Assembly (NCBI RefSeq): GCF_014174475.1
Contig: NZ_JACJUD010000003.1
Coordinates: forward strand, 62,001-126,000
Direction of reading: 5' to 3'
Source: Aquipseudomonas ullengensis
GTDB lineage: Bacteria; Pseudomonadota; Gammaproteobacteria; Pseudomonadales; Pseudomonadaceae
Length of the DNA stretch: 64,000 nucleotides
In this document: in pieces, positions 57,647 through 64,000 of the stretch
Layout: every line of letters starts with the position of its first letter
How positions within the stretch are numbered: the first letter of the stretch is position 1
Made by a program: the position numbers and the translations under genes
Notes under the pieces: generated by a model
Told to the model about the DNA's origin: nothing
What the model saw: only the letters and a program-made list of their open reading frames with translations
Databases searched by the model: none

Positions 57647-58557
57647 GACAGCCCGTCCAGCACACGCTGGGCGCTGTGGTGGAGGATGCCGTGGCGGCGG
57701 GCGAGGGCGGCGCGGTCCTTGTCGTAGCCGCCGCCGATAAGGCCGACCACCGGGATGTCGCGCCCCAGGCAGTGCTCGAACACGGCGCTGTCGCGGGCGG
57801 CGATGCCGGCGTCGGTGAGTTGCAGGTAGCCCAGCGCATCGTCCTTGTGCACGTCCACGCCGGCGTCGTAGAGCACGATATCCGGCTGATACAGCGGCAG
57901 CAGGTAGGCCAGGCTGTCGTTGACCGTCTTCAGGTAGTCGGTGTCGCCCATGCCGTTGGGCAGGCCGATATCCCAGTCGCTACGGGCCTTGCGCGCCGGG
58001 AAGTTCTTTTCGCAGTGCAGCGACACGGTGACCGCATCGGGCACGTTTTCCAGGATGCGCGCGGTGCCGTCGCCCTGATGTACGTCGCAGTCGAAGATCA
58101 GCACCCGCCCGGCCCGACCACTTTCCAGCAGGTGCAGGGCGACCACGGCCAGGTCATTGAAGATGCAGAAGCCGGAAGCATGGTCGAAATGGGCGTGGTG
58201 GGTGCCGCCGGCCAGGTGGCAGGCCGCGCCATGCTGTAGGGCAAGTTCGGCGGCCAGCAGCGAGCCGCCGACCGCGCGCACGGTGCGCCGCGCCAGGGCC
58301 TCACTCCAGGGCAAACCGAGGCGGCGCTGTTCATCGTGGCTCAGTTCGCCGGCGAGGAAGCGTTCGATATAGGCCGGGCAGTGGGCCAGGGCCAGCACCT
58401 CGGCCGGGCAGATCTGCGGGCGTTGCAGTGCGGCATCGGTGGTCAGGCCGCTGTCCACCAGGTGATCACGCAGCAGGCGGAATTTTTCCATCGGGAAACG
58501 GTGGTTGTCCGGGAAGGGAGGGCTGTAGTCGTCGTGGTAGACCAGCGGCAGGGGCAT
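57643..58557 (-). CDS. Histone deacetylase-family amidohydrolase
   Basis: 304 residues from the ATG at 58557. Metal site residues: GGTHHAHFDHASGFCIFNDL (HH pair and the following aspartate), DCDVHQGDGTA and YDAGVDVHKDDALG. Bacterial members deacetylate acetylpolyamines or acetoin-type substrates; which one is unknown here. The TAG stop is supplied by a REP palindrome, so the C-terminus may be shaped by repeat insertion. Longer in-frame starts are antisense to the GNAT gene and were rejected. Confidence 0.9.
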   Translation of the reverse strand: MPLPLVYHDDYSPPFPDNHRFPMEKFRLLRDHLVDSGLTTDAALQRPQICPAEVLALAHCPAYIERFLAGELSHDEQRRLGLPWSEALARRTVRAVGGSLLAAELALQHGAACHLAGGTHHAHFDHASGFCIFNDLAVVALHLLESGRAGRVLIFDCDVHQGDGTARILENVPDAVTVSLHCEKNFPARKARSDWDIGLPNGMGDTDYLKTVNDSLAYLLPLYQPDIVLYDAGVDVHKDDALGYLQLTDAGIAARDSAVFEHCLGRDIPVVGLIGGGYDKDRAALARRHGILHHSAQRVLDGLS

Positions 58558-58626
58558 TGCCAGGCTCTCGGGAAGGCGTGCCAGGCAGTATGCTGTGGGC
58601 CTGATGGTGGCCTCAAGGGACAGGCA

Positions 58627-59193
58627 ATGGAACCGATCGAATTGCACACACCGCGGCTGCGCCTGCGTTCCTGGCTCGACAGCGATCTGCCGGCGTTCGC
58701 CGCGCTGAATGGCGACGCCGAGGTGATGCGGCATTTCCCCGCCTGCATGAGCGTGGCCGAGAGCGATGCCCTGGCCGGGCATATTCGCCAGCACTTTGCC
58801 GAGCACGGCTTCGGCCCGTGGGTGCTGGAACGGCGCGATCAGCCGGGACTGATCGGCGTGCTCGGCTTCCAGCACGTGGGGTTTGAGGCGTCCTTCACCC
58901 CGGCGGTGGAAATCGCCTGGCGCCTGCACCCTGCATTCTGGCGTCAGGGCTATGCGCTGGAGGCTGCGGAGATGGCGCTGTACTGCGCGTTTACCCAGCT
59001 GGGGCTCGATGAGGTCGTGGCGTTCACCACGCCGGCCAACCTGCCATCCCTGGGGCTGATGCAGCGTCTTAGCATGCAGCACGACAAGGCTGGCGACTTC
59101 GAGCATCCACGCTTGCCGCAGGGCCATCCGCTGCGCCCTCATGTGCTCTACCGCTTGTCGTGGCAGGCCTGGTTGGAGGCGACGGTTGAATAA
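58627..59193 (+). CDS. GNAT-family N-acetyltransferase
   Basis: 188 residues from the ATG at 58627. The RimJ/RimL-like pattern is visible: ELHTPRLRLRSWLDSDLPAF, then AWRLHPAFWRQGYALEAAEM (acetyl-CoA-binding motif A, RxxGxA) and VAFTTPANLPSLGLMQRLSM. The acceptor is unknown. Its stop overlaps the TTG start of the nitroreductase-like gene (TTGAATAA). Confidence 0.88.
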   Translation: MEPIELHTPRLRLRSWLDSDLPAFAALNGDAEVMRHFPACMSVAESDALAGHIRQHFAEHGFGPWVLERRDQPGLIGVLGFQHVGFEASFTPAVEIAWRLHPAFWRQGYALEAAEMALYCAFTQLGLDEVVAFTTPANLPSLGLMQRLSMQHDKAGDFEHPRLPQGHPLRPHVLYRLSWQAWLEATVE

Positions 59194-60790
59194 GGAACAG
59201 CAGGTGCGCGCCTATCACGAACTGAGCAAACACCAGCCGCAGCGCTATGCGCCGGGCCCCGGTCAGCTGGACTGGGCAACGCAGCCAGCCGCGTTTCGGC
59301 GCTACGAGGGCGCGCGCCTGATCGAGCTGTGGCACCGCCCGCAGGAGGAGTCGCCGAGCTACGACAGCGCCTTCGCCGGCCCGGCTGCCACGCCGGCACC
59401 GCTCAATCGCGCCAGCCTGTCGCAGGTGCTTTACGACAGCCTGGCGCTGTCTGCCTGGAAAGAGTCGGGCGGCAACCGCTGGGCGCTGCGGGTCAATCCC
59501 TCATCGGGCAACCTGCACCCGACCGAGGCCTATTTGTTGCTGCCGTCGGAGGCGCTGGAAGACGGCGCACTGCTGGCCCACTACGCGCCGGACGTGCATG
59601 CGCTGGAGGTCCGCGCCGAGCTGGCCGAGCCCCTGGCCCGGCAACTGGCGGCGGCGCTGCCAGCGGGTGGTTTTCTCCTCGGCCTGTCCAGCATCCCCTG
59701 GCGCGAGGCCTGGAAATACGGCGAACGGGCCTATCGCTACTGCCAGCATGACCTGGGTCACGCCCTGGCGGCGCTGGCCATCGCCGCCAGCATCCAGGGC
59801 TGGCAGGTGCGCCTGTTGCGCGGTGTGGCCGAACTGCGTCTGGATGCGCTGCTGGGGCTGGATCGCCCAGGCTTCCACGAAGCCGAATGGGCCGACTGCC
59901 TGCTGTGGATTGGTCCGGCGCAGGCCGAGGAATTCCCCTTGCCGGCAGCACTGCTCGATGGCCTGGCGGCGCAGGATCTGAGCGGTCAGCCCAATCGCCT
60001 GTCGCGCGAGTACCGCCAGTGGCCTGAGCTGGAACGGGTGCATGCCCTGTGTCGTGCGCCGGCCTTGCCCGCTGTGCCCTGGCATGCGGAGGCAGGCCTG
60101 GTCGCGGTGGATAATCCCGGCCTGCCGCTACGGCCGATCCTGCATCGGCGGCGCAGCGCGCAGAGCATGGACGGACGCAGCGGCATCCAGGCCGAGCTGC
60201 TGTTCGCCTGGCTGCGGCGCGTGCTGCCGGCCAATGCACCGGTGCCGTTCGCCCTGGCCGGCGAGCCGGCGCAGGTCGACCTGCTGCTGTTTGTCCATCG
60301 CGTGCAGGGGCTCGACCCCGGCCTGTACTGGCTGGCGCGTGGCGATGACCAGGCGCAGCCGGGCATGCGCGGCGATTTCCTCTGGCAGCGTGCGCACCCG
60401 CAACTGCCGCTCTATCGTTTGTTGACGGGTGATGCCCGTGGGCTGTCGGCGTTCCTCTCCTGCGGCCAGGACATCGCCAGCGATGGTTGCGTCGCCGTGG
60501 CCATGCTGGCGCGCTTCGACCAGGCCCTGGCGCAGGGGCCCTGGCAGTATCCGCAGCTGTATCGGGAGTGTGGGCAGATCGGCCAGGTGCTCTACCTGGA
60601 GGCGGAAGCCGCCGGGCTGTCGGCCACTGGGATCGGCTGCTTTTTCGATGATTCGCTGCATGAGTTGCTCGAACTGGCCGACAGCCGTTGGCAAAGCCTT
60701 TACCATTTCACCATTGGCCGCGCGGTGTGGGACGAGCGTCTGTCCAGCCAGCCGGCCTATATTGAACCAAGAATTCCGCCGCAGCCTTGA
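59186..60790 (+). CDS. Double-domain SagB/nitroreductase-family protein
   Basis: 534 residues from a TTG at 59186, with GGAGG six bases upstream and overlapping the GNAT stop. Two nitroreductase-type halves are seen: the first with LALSAWKESGGNRWALRVNPSSGNLHPTEAY split near 95-130 and WREAWKYGERAYRYCQHDLGHA; the second with RRRSAQSMDG, YRECGQIGQVLYLEAEAAGLS and TGIGCFFDD. Tandem SagB-type oxidases act with FMN in peptide or small-molecule oxidation, but no precursor or cyclodehydratase gene is near. Function unknown. Confidence 0.82.
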   Translation: MNKEQQVRAYHELSKHQPQRYAPGPGQLDWATQPAAFRRYEGARLIELWHRPQEESPSYDSAFAGPAATPAPLNRASLSQVLYDSLALSAWKESGGNRWALRVNPSSGNLHPTEAYLLLPSEALEDGALLAHYAPDVHALEVRAELAEPLARQLAAALPAGGFLLGLSSIPWREAWKYGERAYRYCQHDLGHALAALAIAASIQGWQVRLLRGVAELRLDALLGLDRPGFHEAEWADCLLWIGPAQAEEFPLPAALLDGLAAQDLSGQPNRLSREYRQWPELERVHALCRAPALPAVPWHAEAGLVAVDNPGLPLRPILHRRRSAQSMDGRSGIQAELLFAWLRRVLPANAPVPFALAGEPAQVDLLLFVHRVQGLDPGLYWLARGDDQAQPGMRGDFLWQRAHPQLPLYRLLTGDARGLSAFLSCGQDIASDGCVAVAMLARFDQALAQGPWQYPQLYRECGQIGQVLYLEAEAAGLSATGIGCFFDDSLHELLELADSRWQSLYHFTIGRAVWDERLSSQPAYIEPRIPPQP

Positions 60791-60811
60791 GCTGCGCCGA
60801 GGAGAAGTTGC

Positions 60812-61681
60812 ATGAGTCAATTGTTGGAGGACCTGGTTGCCCTGTTGAGCCTGGAGGCCATCGAGGAAAACCTGTTCCGTGGGGTCAGCCAGGACCTGGG
60901 CTTTCGCCAGCTGTTCGGTGGCCAGGTGCTCGGCCAGTCGCTGTCGGCGGCCAGCCAGACGGTGGAGTCCGAGCGCCATGTGCATTCGATGCACGGCTAT
61001 TTCCTGCGCCCGGGCGATGCCAGCCTGCCGGTGGTCTACCAGGTCGACCGCGTGCGTGACGGCGGCAGCTTCAGCACCCGGAGGGTGACCGCGATCCAGA
61101 AGGGCGCGCCGATCTTCACCTGCAGCGCCTCGTTCCAGGCCGACGAAGAGGGCTTCCACCACCAGATCCAGATGCCGGATATTCCCGGCCCGGAAGAGCT
61201 GCCAACGGAAACCGAGCAGGTGCGCCTGATCGCGCACCTATTGCCGCCGCGCATGCGCGAACGCGCAGTGGGCGAGAAACCGATCGAAATCCGCCCGGTC
61301 AGCTTTGGCAACCCGTTTGACCCGCAGTCCAGCGAACCGGTGAAGTATGTGTGGTTCCGCGCCGACGGCGCCTTGCCGGACATCCCGGCGATCCACAAAT
61401 ACATCCTTGCCTACGCCTCGGACTTCAACCTGCTGACCACCTCGATGCTGCCTCACGGCGTGTCGGTGTGGCAGAAGTTCATGCAGGTGGCCAGCCTCGA
61501 CCACTCCCTGTGGTTCCACCGCAACGTGCGCGCGGACGAGTGGCTGCTGTACGCCATGGACAGTCCCTGGGCGGGTAATGCCCGTGGCTTTGCCCGCGGC
61601 AGCATCTTCAATCGCCAGGGTGAGCTGGTGGCCTCGGTGGCTCAGGAAGGCCTGACGCGCCTGCGCGAAGACTGGAAATGA
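60812..61681 (+). CDS. tesB: Acyl-CoA thioesterase II
   Basis: 289 residues with two hotdog domains. FRGVSQDLGFRQLFGGQVLG, VHSMHGYFLRPGD and RVRDGGSFSTRRVTAIQ belong to the first; ILAYASDFNLLTTSMLPHG and SLDHSLWFHRNVRADEWLLY to the second. It hydrolyses medium- and long-chain acyl-CoA. It overlaps the HAD phosphatase gene by four bases (ATGA). Confidence 0.95.
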   Translation: MSQLLEDLVALLSLEAIEENLFRGVSQDLGFRQLFGGQVLGQSLSAASQTVESERHVHSMHGYFLRPGDASLPVVYQVDRVRDGGSFSTRRVTAIQKGAPIFTCSASFQADEEGFHHQIQMPDIPGPEELPTETEQVRLIAHLLPPRMRERAVGEKPIEIRPVSFGNPFDPQSSEPVKYVWFRADGALPDIPAIHKYILAYASDFNLLTTSMLPHGVSVWQKFMQVASLDHSLWFHRNVRADEWLLYAMDSPWAGNARGFARGSIFNRQGELVASVAQEGLTRLREDWK

Positions 61682-62268
61682 ATCTGCTGAGTGCCCGCCA
61701 CTGGGTGTTCGACATGGACGGCACCCTGACCATCGCCGTGCACGATTTCGCGGCGATCAAGCGGGCCCTGGGCATTCCCCAGGACCACGACATCCTCCAC
61801 CACCTGGCGGCGCTGCCCGAGGCCGAAGCCCAGGCCAAGCACGCCTGGCTGCTGGAGCACGAGCGCGAGCTTGCCATCGCGTCTGTAGCCGCGCCGGGTG
61901 CGGTGGAGCTGGTGCGCGCTCTGCACGCGCGGGGCATCCGCCTCGGTATCCTCACCCGCAATGCCCATGAGCTGGCGCTGCTGACCCTGGCGGCGATCGG
62001 CCTGGGCGACTGCTTTGCCAGCGCCGATGTGATCGGCCGCGACGAGGCGATCCCCAAACCCGACCCGGATGGCCTGCTGCAGCTGGCGGCGCGCTGGGGC
62101 GTGGCACCCGGCGAGCTGGTGATGGTCGGCGACTACCGTTTCGACCTGGATTGCGCCCGCGCCGCCGGCGCGTTCAGCGTACTGGTCAACCTGGCGGAAA
62201 ATCCCTGGCCGGAGCTGACCGATCTGCACGCGGGGGACTGCGCCGCGCTGCTGGCGCATCTCGCCTAG
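61678..62268 (+). CDS. HAD-superfamily phosphatase
   Basis: 196 residues. Motif I VFDMDGTLT with D12 and D14, motif II ILTRN, motif III lysine in KPDPDG, motif IV GDYRFDLDCARAAG. Close to phosphoglycolate-phosphatase-like members. The gene overlaps tesB and is therefore co-translated. The substrate is not known. Its stop lies at the edge of a GTAGGGCGG-type repeat. Confidence 0.88.
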   Translation: MNLLSARHWVFDMDGTLTIAVHDFAAIKRALGIPQDHDILHHLAALPEAEAQAKHAWLLEHERELAIASVAAPGAVELVRALHARGIRLGILTRNAHELALLTLAAIGLGDCFASADVIGRDEAIPKPDPDGLLQLAARWGVAPGELVMVGDYRFDLDCARAAGAFSVLVNLAENPWPELTDLHAGDCAALLAHLA

Positions 62269-62310
62269 GGCGGATGCAGCCCGCGTACCGACTAGCGCGG
62301 GTTGTAAACG
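62266..62310. repeat. TAGGGCGG-type palindromic repeat overlapping a stop codon
   Basis: TAGGGCGGATGCAGCCCGCG is followed by GCGCGGGTTG and GTCCTAC, giving a hairpin. The first three bases are the HAD stop codon. It resembles the repeats at 901 and 11713. Confidence 0.5.
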
Positions 62311-62312
62311 TC

Positions 62313-63194
62313 CTACAGTTTTGCGGCCTTGAAGGTATCGCAACGGCCCGGTTCGCCGTTGTCGAAGCCGGTCTTGAACCAGCGCACGCGCTGCGCCGAG
62401 GTGCCGTGGGTGAAGGAGTCGGGCATCACCTGGCCGCGGCTTTGTTTCTGCAGGCGGTCATCGCCGATGGCATTGGCGGCGTTGAGGGCTTCCTCCACAT
62501 CGCCAGCCTCCAGCCAGTCCAGACGCTTCTGCGCATGGTATGCCCAGACGCCGGCCAGGCAGTCGGCCTGCAATTCCTGGCGCACCAGCAGGCCGTTGTC
62601 GCCTTCGAGTTTCTCGCCGCGCTGGCGGGCCGCGCTGACCTTGGCCGAGACGCCGAGCAGGGTCTGCACGTGGTGGCCGATCTCGTGGGCGATCACATAG
62701 GCCTGGGCGAAGTCGCCAGCGGCGGCGAAGCGGGTTTCCAGTTCACGGAAGAAGCCCAGGTCGAGATAGACCTGGCGATCGCCGGGGCAATAGAACGGGC
62801 CGACGGCGGAATCGGCAAAGCCGCAGGCCGAATTGACCCCACCGCTGAACAGCACCAGTTTCGGGTCCTGGTACTGCTTGCCGGCACTCTGGAAGAGCGT
62901 GCGCCAGGTGTCTTCGGTATCGCCGAGCACGGCGCGCACGAATTCACTCTGCGGGTCGTTGGCGGCCGGGGCGGCCTGCTGCTGTTGCTCCATGCCGCCC
63001 GGCTGCACGGCCTGGCCGGCGATGTTGCCGAGAATCGTCAGCGGGTCCTGGCCCATCAGCAGGCCGATCACCACCACCACGGCAATGCCGCCCAGGCTCA
63101 GGCCCTTGCCACCGCCAAAGCGCATGCCGCGATTGCCACCGCTGCCGCGTGCGTCCACCACGTTGTCACTGCGTCTTGCCCGTTCCCAGCGCAT
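62313..63194 (-). CDS. Neutral zinc metallopeptidase (YpfJ family)
   Basis: 293 residues from the ATG at 63194. A basic N-terminal part, a membrane segment (GGIAVVVVIGLLMGQ), a flexible QQQQAAP linker and a peptidase domain with VIAHEIGHHVQT (HExxH) follow. The final third includes DCLAGVWAYHAQK. YpfJ proteins are predicted envelope metallopeptidases of unknown substrate. Confidence 0.9.
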   Translation of the reverse strand: MRWERARRSDNVVDARGSGGNRGMRFGGGKGLSLGGIAVVVVIGLLMGQDPLTILGNIAGQAVQPGGMEQQQQAAPAANDPQSEFVRAVLGDTEDTWRTLFQSAGKQYQDPKLVLFSGGVNSACGFADSAVGPFYCPGDRQVYLDLGFFRELETRFAAAGDFAQAYVIAHEIGHHVQTLLGVSAKVSAARQRGEKLEGDNGLLVRQELQADCLAGVWAYHAQKRLDWLEAGDVEEALNAANAIGDDRLQKQSRGQVMPDSFTHGTSAQRVRWFKTGFDNGEPGRCDTFKAAKL

Positions 63195-63289
63195 CACCGT
63201 TCTCCTTTATGACGAGCTAGAGAGTGTCGTCCCTACACGGCATTGGCGCCATACCGGCGGTCAGTGGCTGGGCAATCAGTTCTGCGCGA

Positions 63290-63718
63290 TCAGTCGGGGT
63301 AGTGGGCGACCACGCGTTCGTCACCGTCGCGCTCCAGGCCGATGACCTGGTAGGCGTCCTGGCGGCTGCCCATTTCCATCCCTGGTGAGCCGGCCGGCAT
63401 GCCGGGTACAGCGAGGCCAAGCAGATCGGGCTGGGCGCCCAGCTTGAGCACATCGGCAGCCGGTACATGGCCTTCGACGAACTGGCCGTTGATCACTCCG
63501 GTGTGGCAAGACGCCAGGCGTGGTGGCACGCCGAGGCGTTGCTTGAGTGCGCTCATGTCGCTCTCGACGTGGTCGTTGACCTGGATGCCGTTGCTTTGCA
63601 GGTGGCTGATCCAGGCTTTGCAGCAGCCGCAGTTGGGGTCGCGGTAAACGTCCATCACCGGGCCAGCGGCCTGGGCGGCGGTGGTGAAGAGGGTGGCGGC
63701 AAGCAGCAGAGTGCGCAT
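63290..63718 (-). CDS. DUF411 metal-binding protein
   Basis: 142 residues. Signal peptide LLLAATLFTTAAQA. The DUF411 motif DPNCGCCKAWISHLQ and the downstream SCHTGVINGQFVEGHVPA are complete. Such proteins are often linked to copper handling and periplasmic cysteine chemistry (family knowledge), and none of those partner genes is adjacent. Start at the ATG at 63718. Confidence 0.88.
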   Translation of the reverse strand: MRTLLLAATLFTTAAQAAGPVMDVYRDPNCGCCKAWISHLQSNGIQVNDHVESDMSALKQRLGVPPRLASCHTGVINGQFVEGHVPAADVLKLGAQPDLLGLAVPGMPAGSPGMEMGSRQDAYQVIGLERDGDERVVAHYPD

Positions 63719-63841
63719 GGTGGGGTCTCCAGTAATGACCTGCGCAGGATAGCCCTCGCCTCATTCCGGCCCCAGGCCGCGACTGTAACCGGGTGCAACC
63801 AGTGGCCTGCTATGCTCGCTGCGACCTTTGAGGAGCTCACC

Positions 63842-64000
63842 ATGCTGTCTGCCCGCATCCTGCTTATCGTGCAGGCCCTGATTCTCGTCGGCTTCGGCCT
63901 GGCCTATTTCATTCGCCCGCAGGAAATGGCCAACCTCAGCGGCATGCTGTTGATGGAACCCGCGGCGATCACCGATGTGCGCGCCTATTACGGCGGCCTG
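63842..64000 (+). CDS. DUF4345 membrane protein, start only (truncated by window edge)
   Basis: 53 residues are visible from the ATG at 63842. A first membrane helix (ILLIVQALILVGFGLAYF) is followed by RPQEMANLSGMLL and ITDVRAYYGGL, the DUF4345 N-terminal pattern. The rest lies beyond the window. No ribosome site better than GAGGAG nine bases upstream. Confidence 0.75.
   Translation, partial: MLSARILLIVQALILVGFGLAYFIRPQEMANLSGMLLMEPAAITDVRAYYGGL

Overview
The window is a high-GC gammaproteobacterial chromosome segment, almost certainly Pseudomonas. Gene order from about 9.9 to 33.5 kb matches, from memory, the PAO1 block around PA4069-PA4044: sugar-nucleotide enzymes, oprG, Zur-type operon, ybbN, nrdR-ribD-ribE-ribBA-ribH-nusB-thiL-pgpA, ribA, btuB, dxs. 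The stretch from 41 to 56 kb matches PA4964-PA4974: parC, parE, cpdA, nudF, thiC, tolC. Typical Pseudomonas dispersed palindromic repeats lie in many of the gaps. No rRNA, tRNA, CRISPR array, prophage or transposase gene was seen.

Region 1 (1-9.4 kb) looks like an accessory catabolic island. A partial AraC-type regulator is followed by a leftward operon of FGGY sugar kinase, class II aldolase, class III aminotransferase and a class II aldolase-like protein that has lost its zinc ligands. A divergent TetR regulator faces the operon across a 25-bp palindrome. A DUF1302/DUF1329 pair follows. The substrate is unknown. Region 2 (9.9-19.7 kb) holds two nucleotide-sugar enzymes, OprG with an ANR-type promoter, a four-gene ABC operon with a Zur-like box, a thioesterase, a thioredoxin-TPR chaperone, a methyltransferase and NrdR.

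Region 3 (19.7-29.1 kb) is the riboflavin/thiamine/phospholipid cluster. The FMN riboswitch before ribE is split in its variable stem by a 120-bp palindromic element. Downstream, a hairpin covers the Shine-Dalgarno site of a 23-codon upstream ORF whose stop overlaps the ribE start. Region 4 (29.1-40.9 kb) holds btuB with a cobalamin riboswitch and dxs. Inserted between dxs and ispA-xseB are an alpha/beta hydrolase, a single-chain biotin-dependent carboxylase and a PAP2 phosphatase with a probable one-base frameshift. Region 5 (41-56 kb) holds parC/parE with small envelope proteins, cpdA, DUF1249, nudF, cytX and thiC with a TPP riboswitch, and the TolC-family protein. Region 6 (56.3-64 kb) holds a flavoprotein, an HDAC-like amidohydrolase, a GNAT, a double nitroreductase, TesB, a HAD phosphatase, a zinc peptidase, a DUF411 protein and the start of a DUF4345 gene.

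The least explained structure is a five-copy family of 117-198 bp palindromic elements (11820, 16875, 20914, 23083, 49621). Their loop core is conserved, but their inner and outer arms change from copy to copy while staying self-complementary. A second hairpin module is nested in the copy at 49621 and recurs in a separate 267-bp element at 55988. These, the rebuilt riboswitch and the kinase-aldolase-aminotransferase operon are the main leads.
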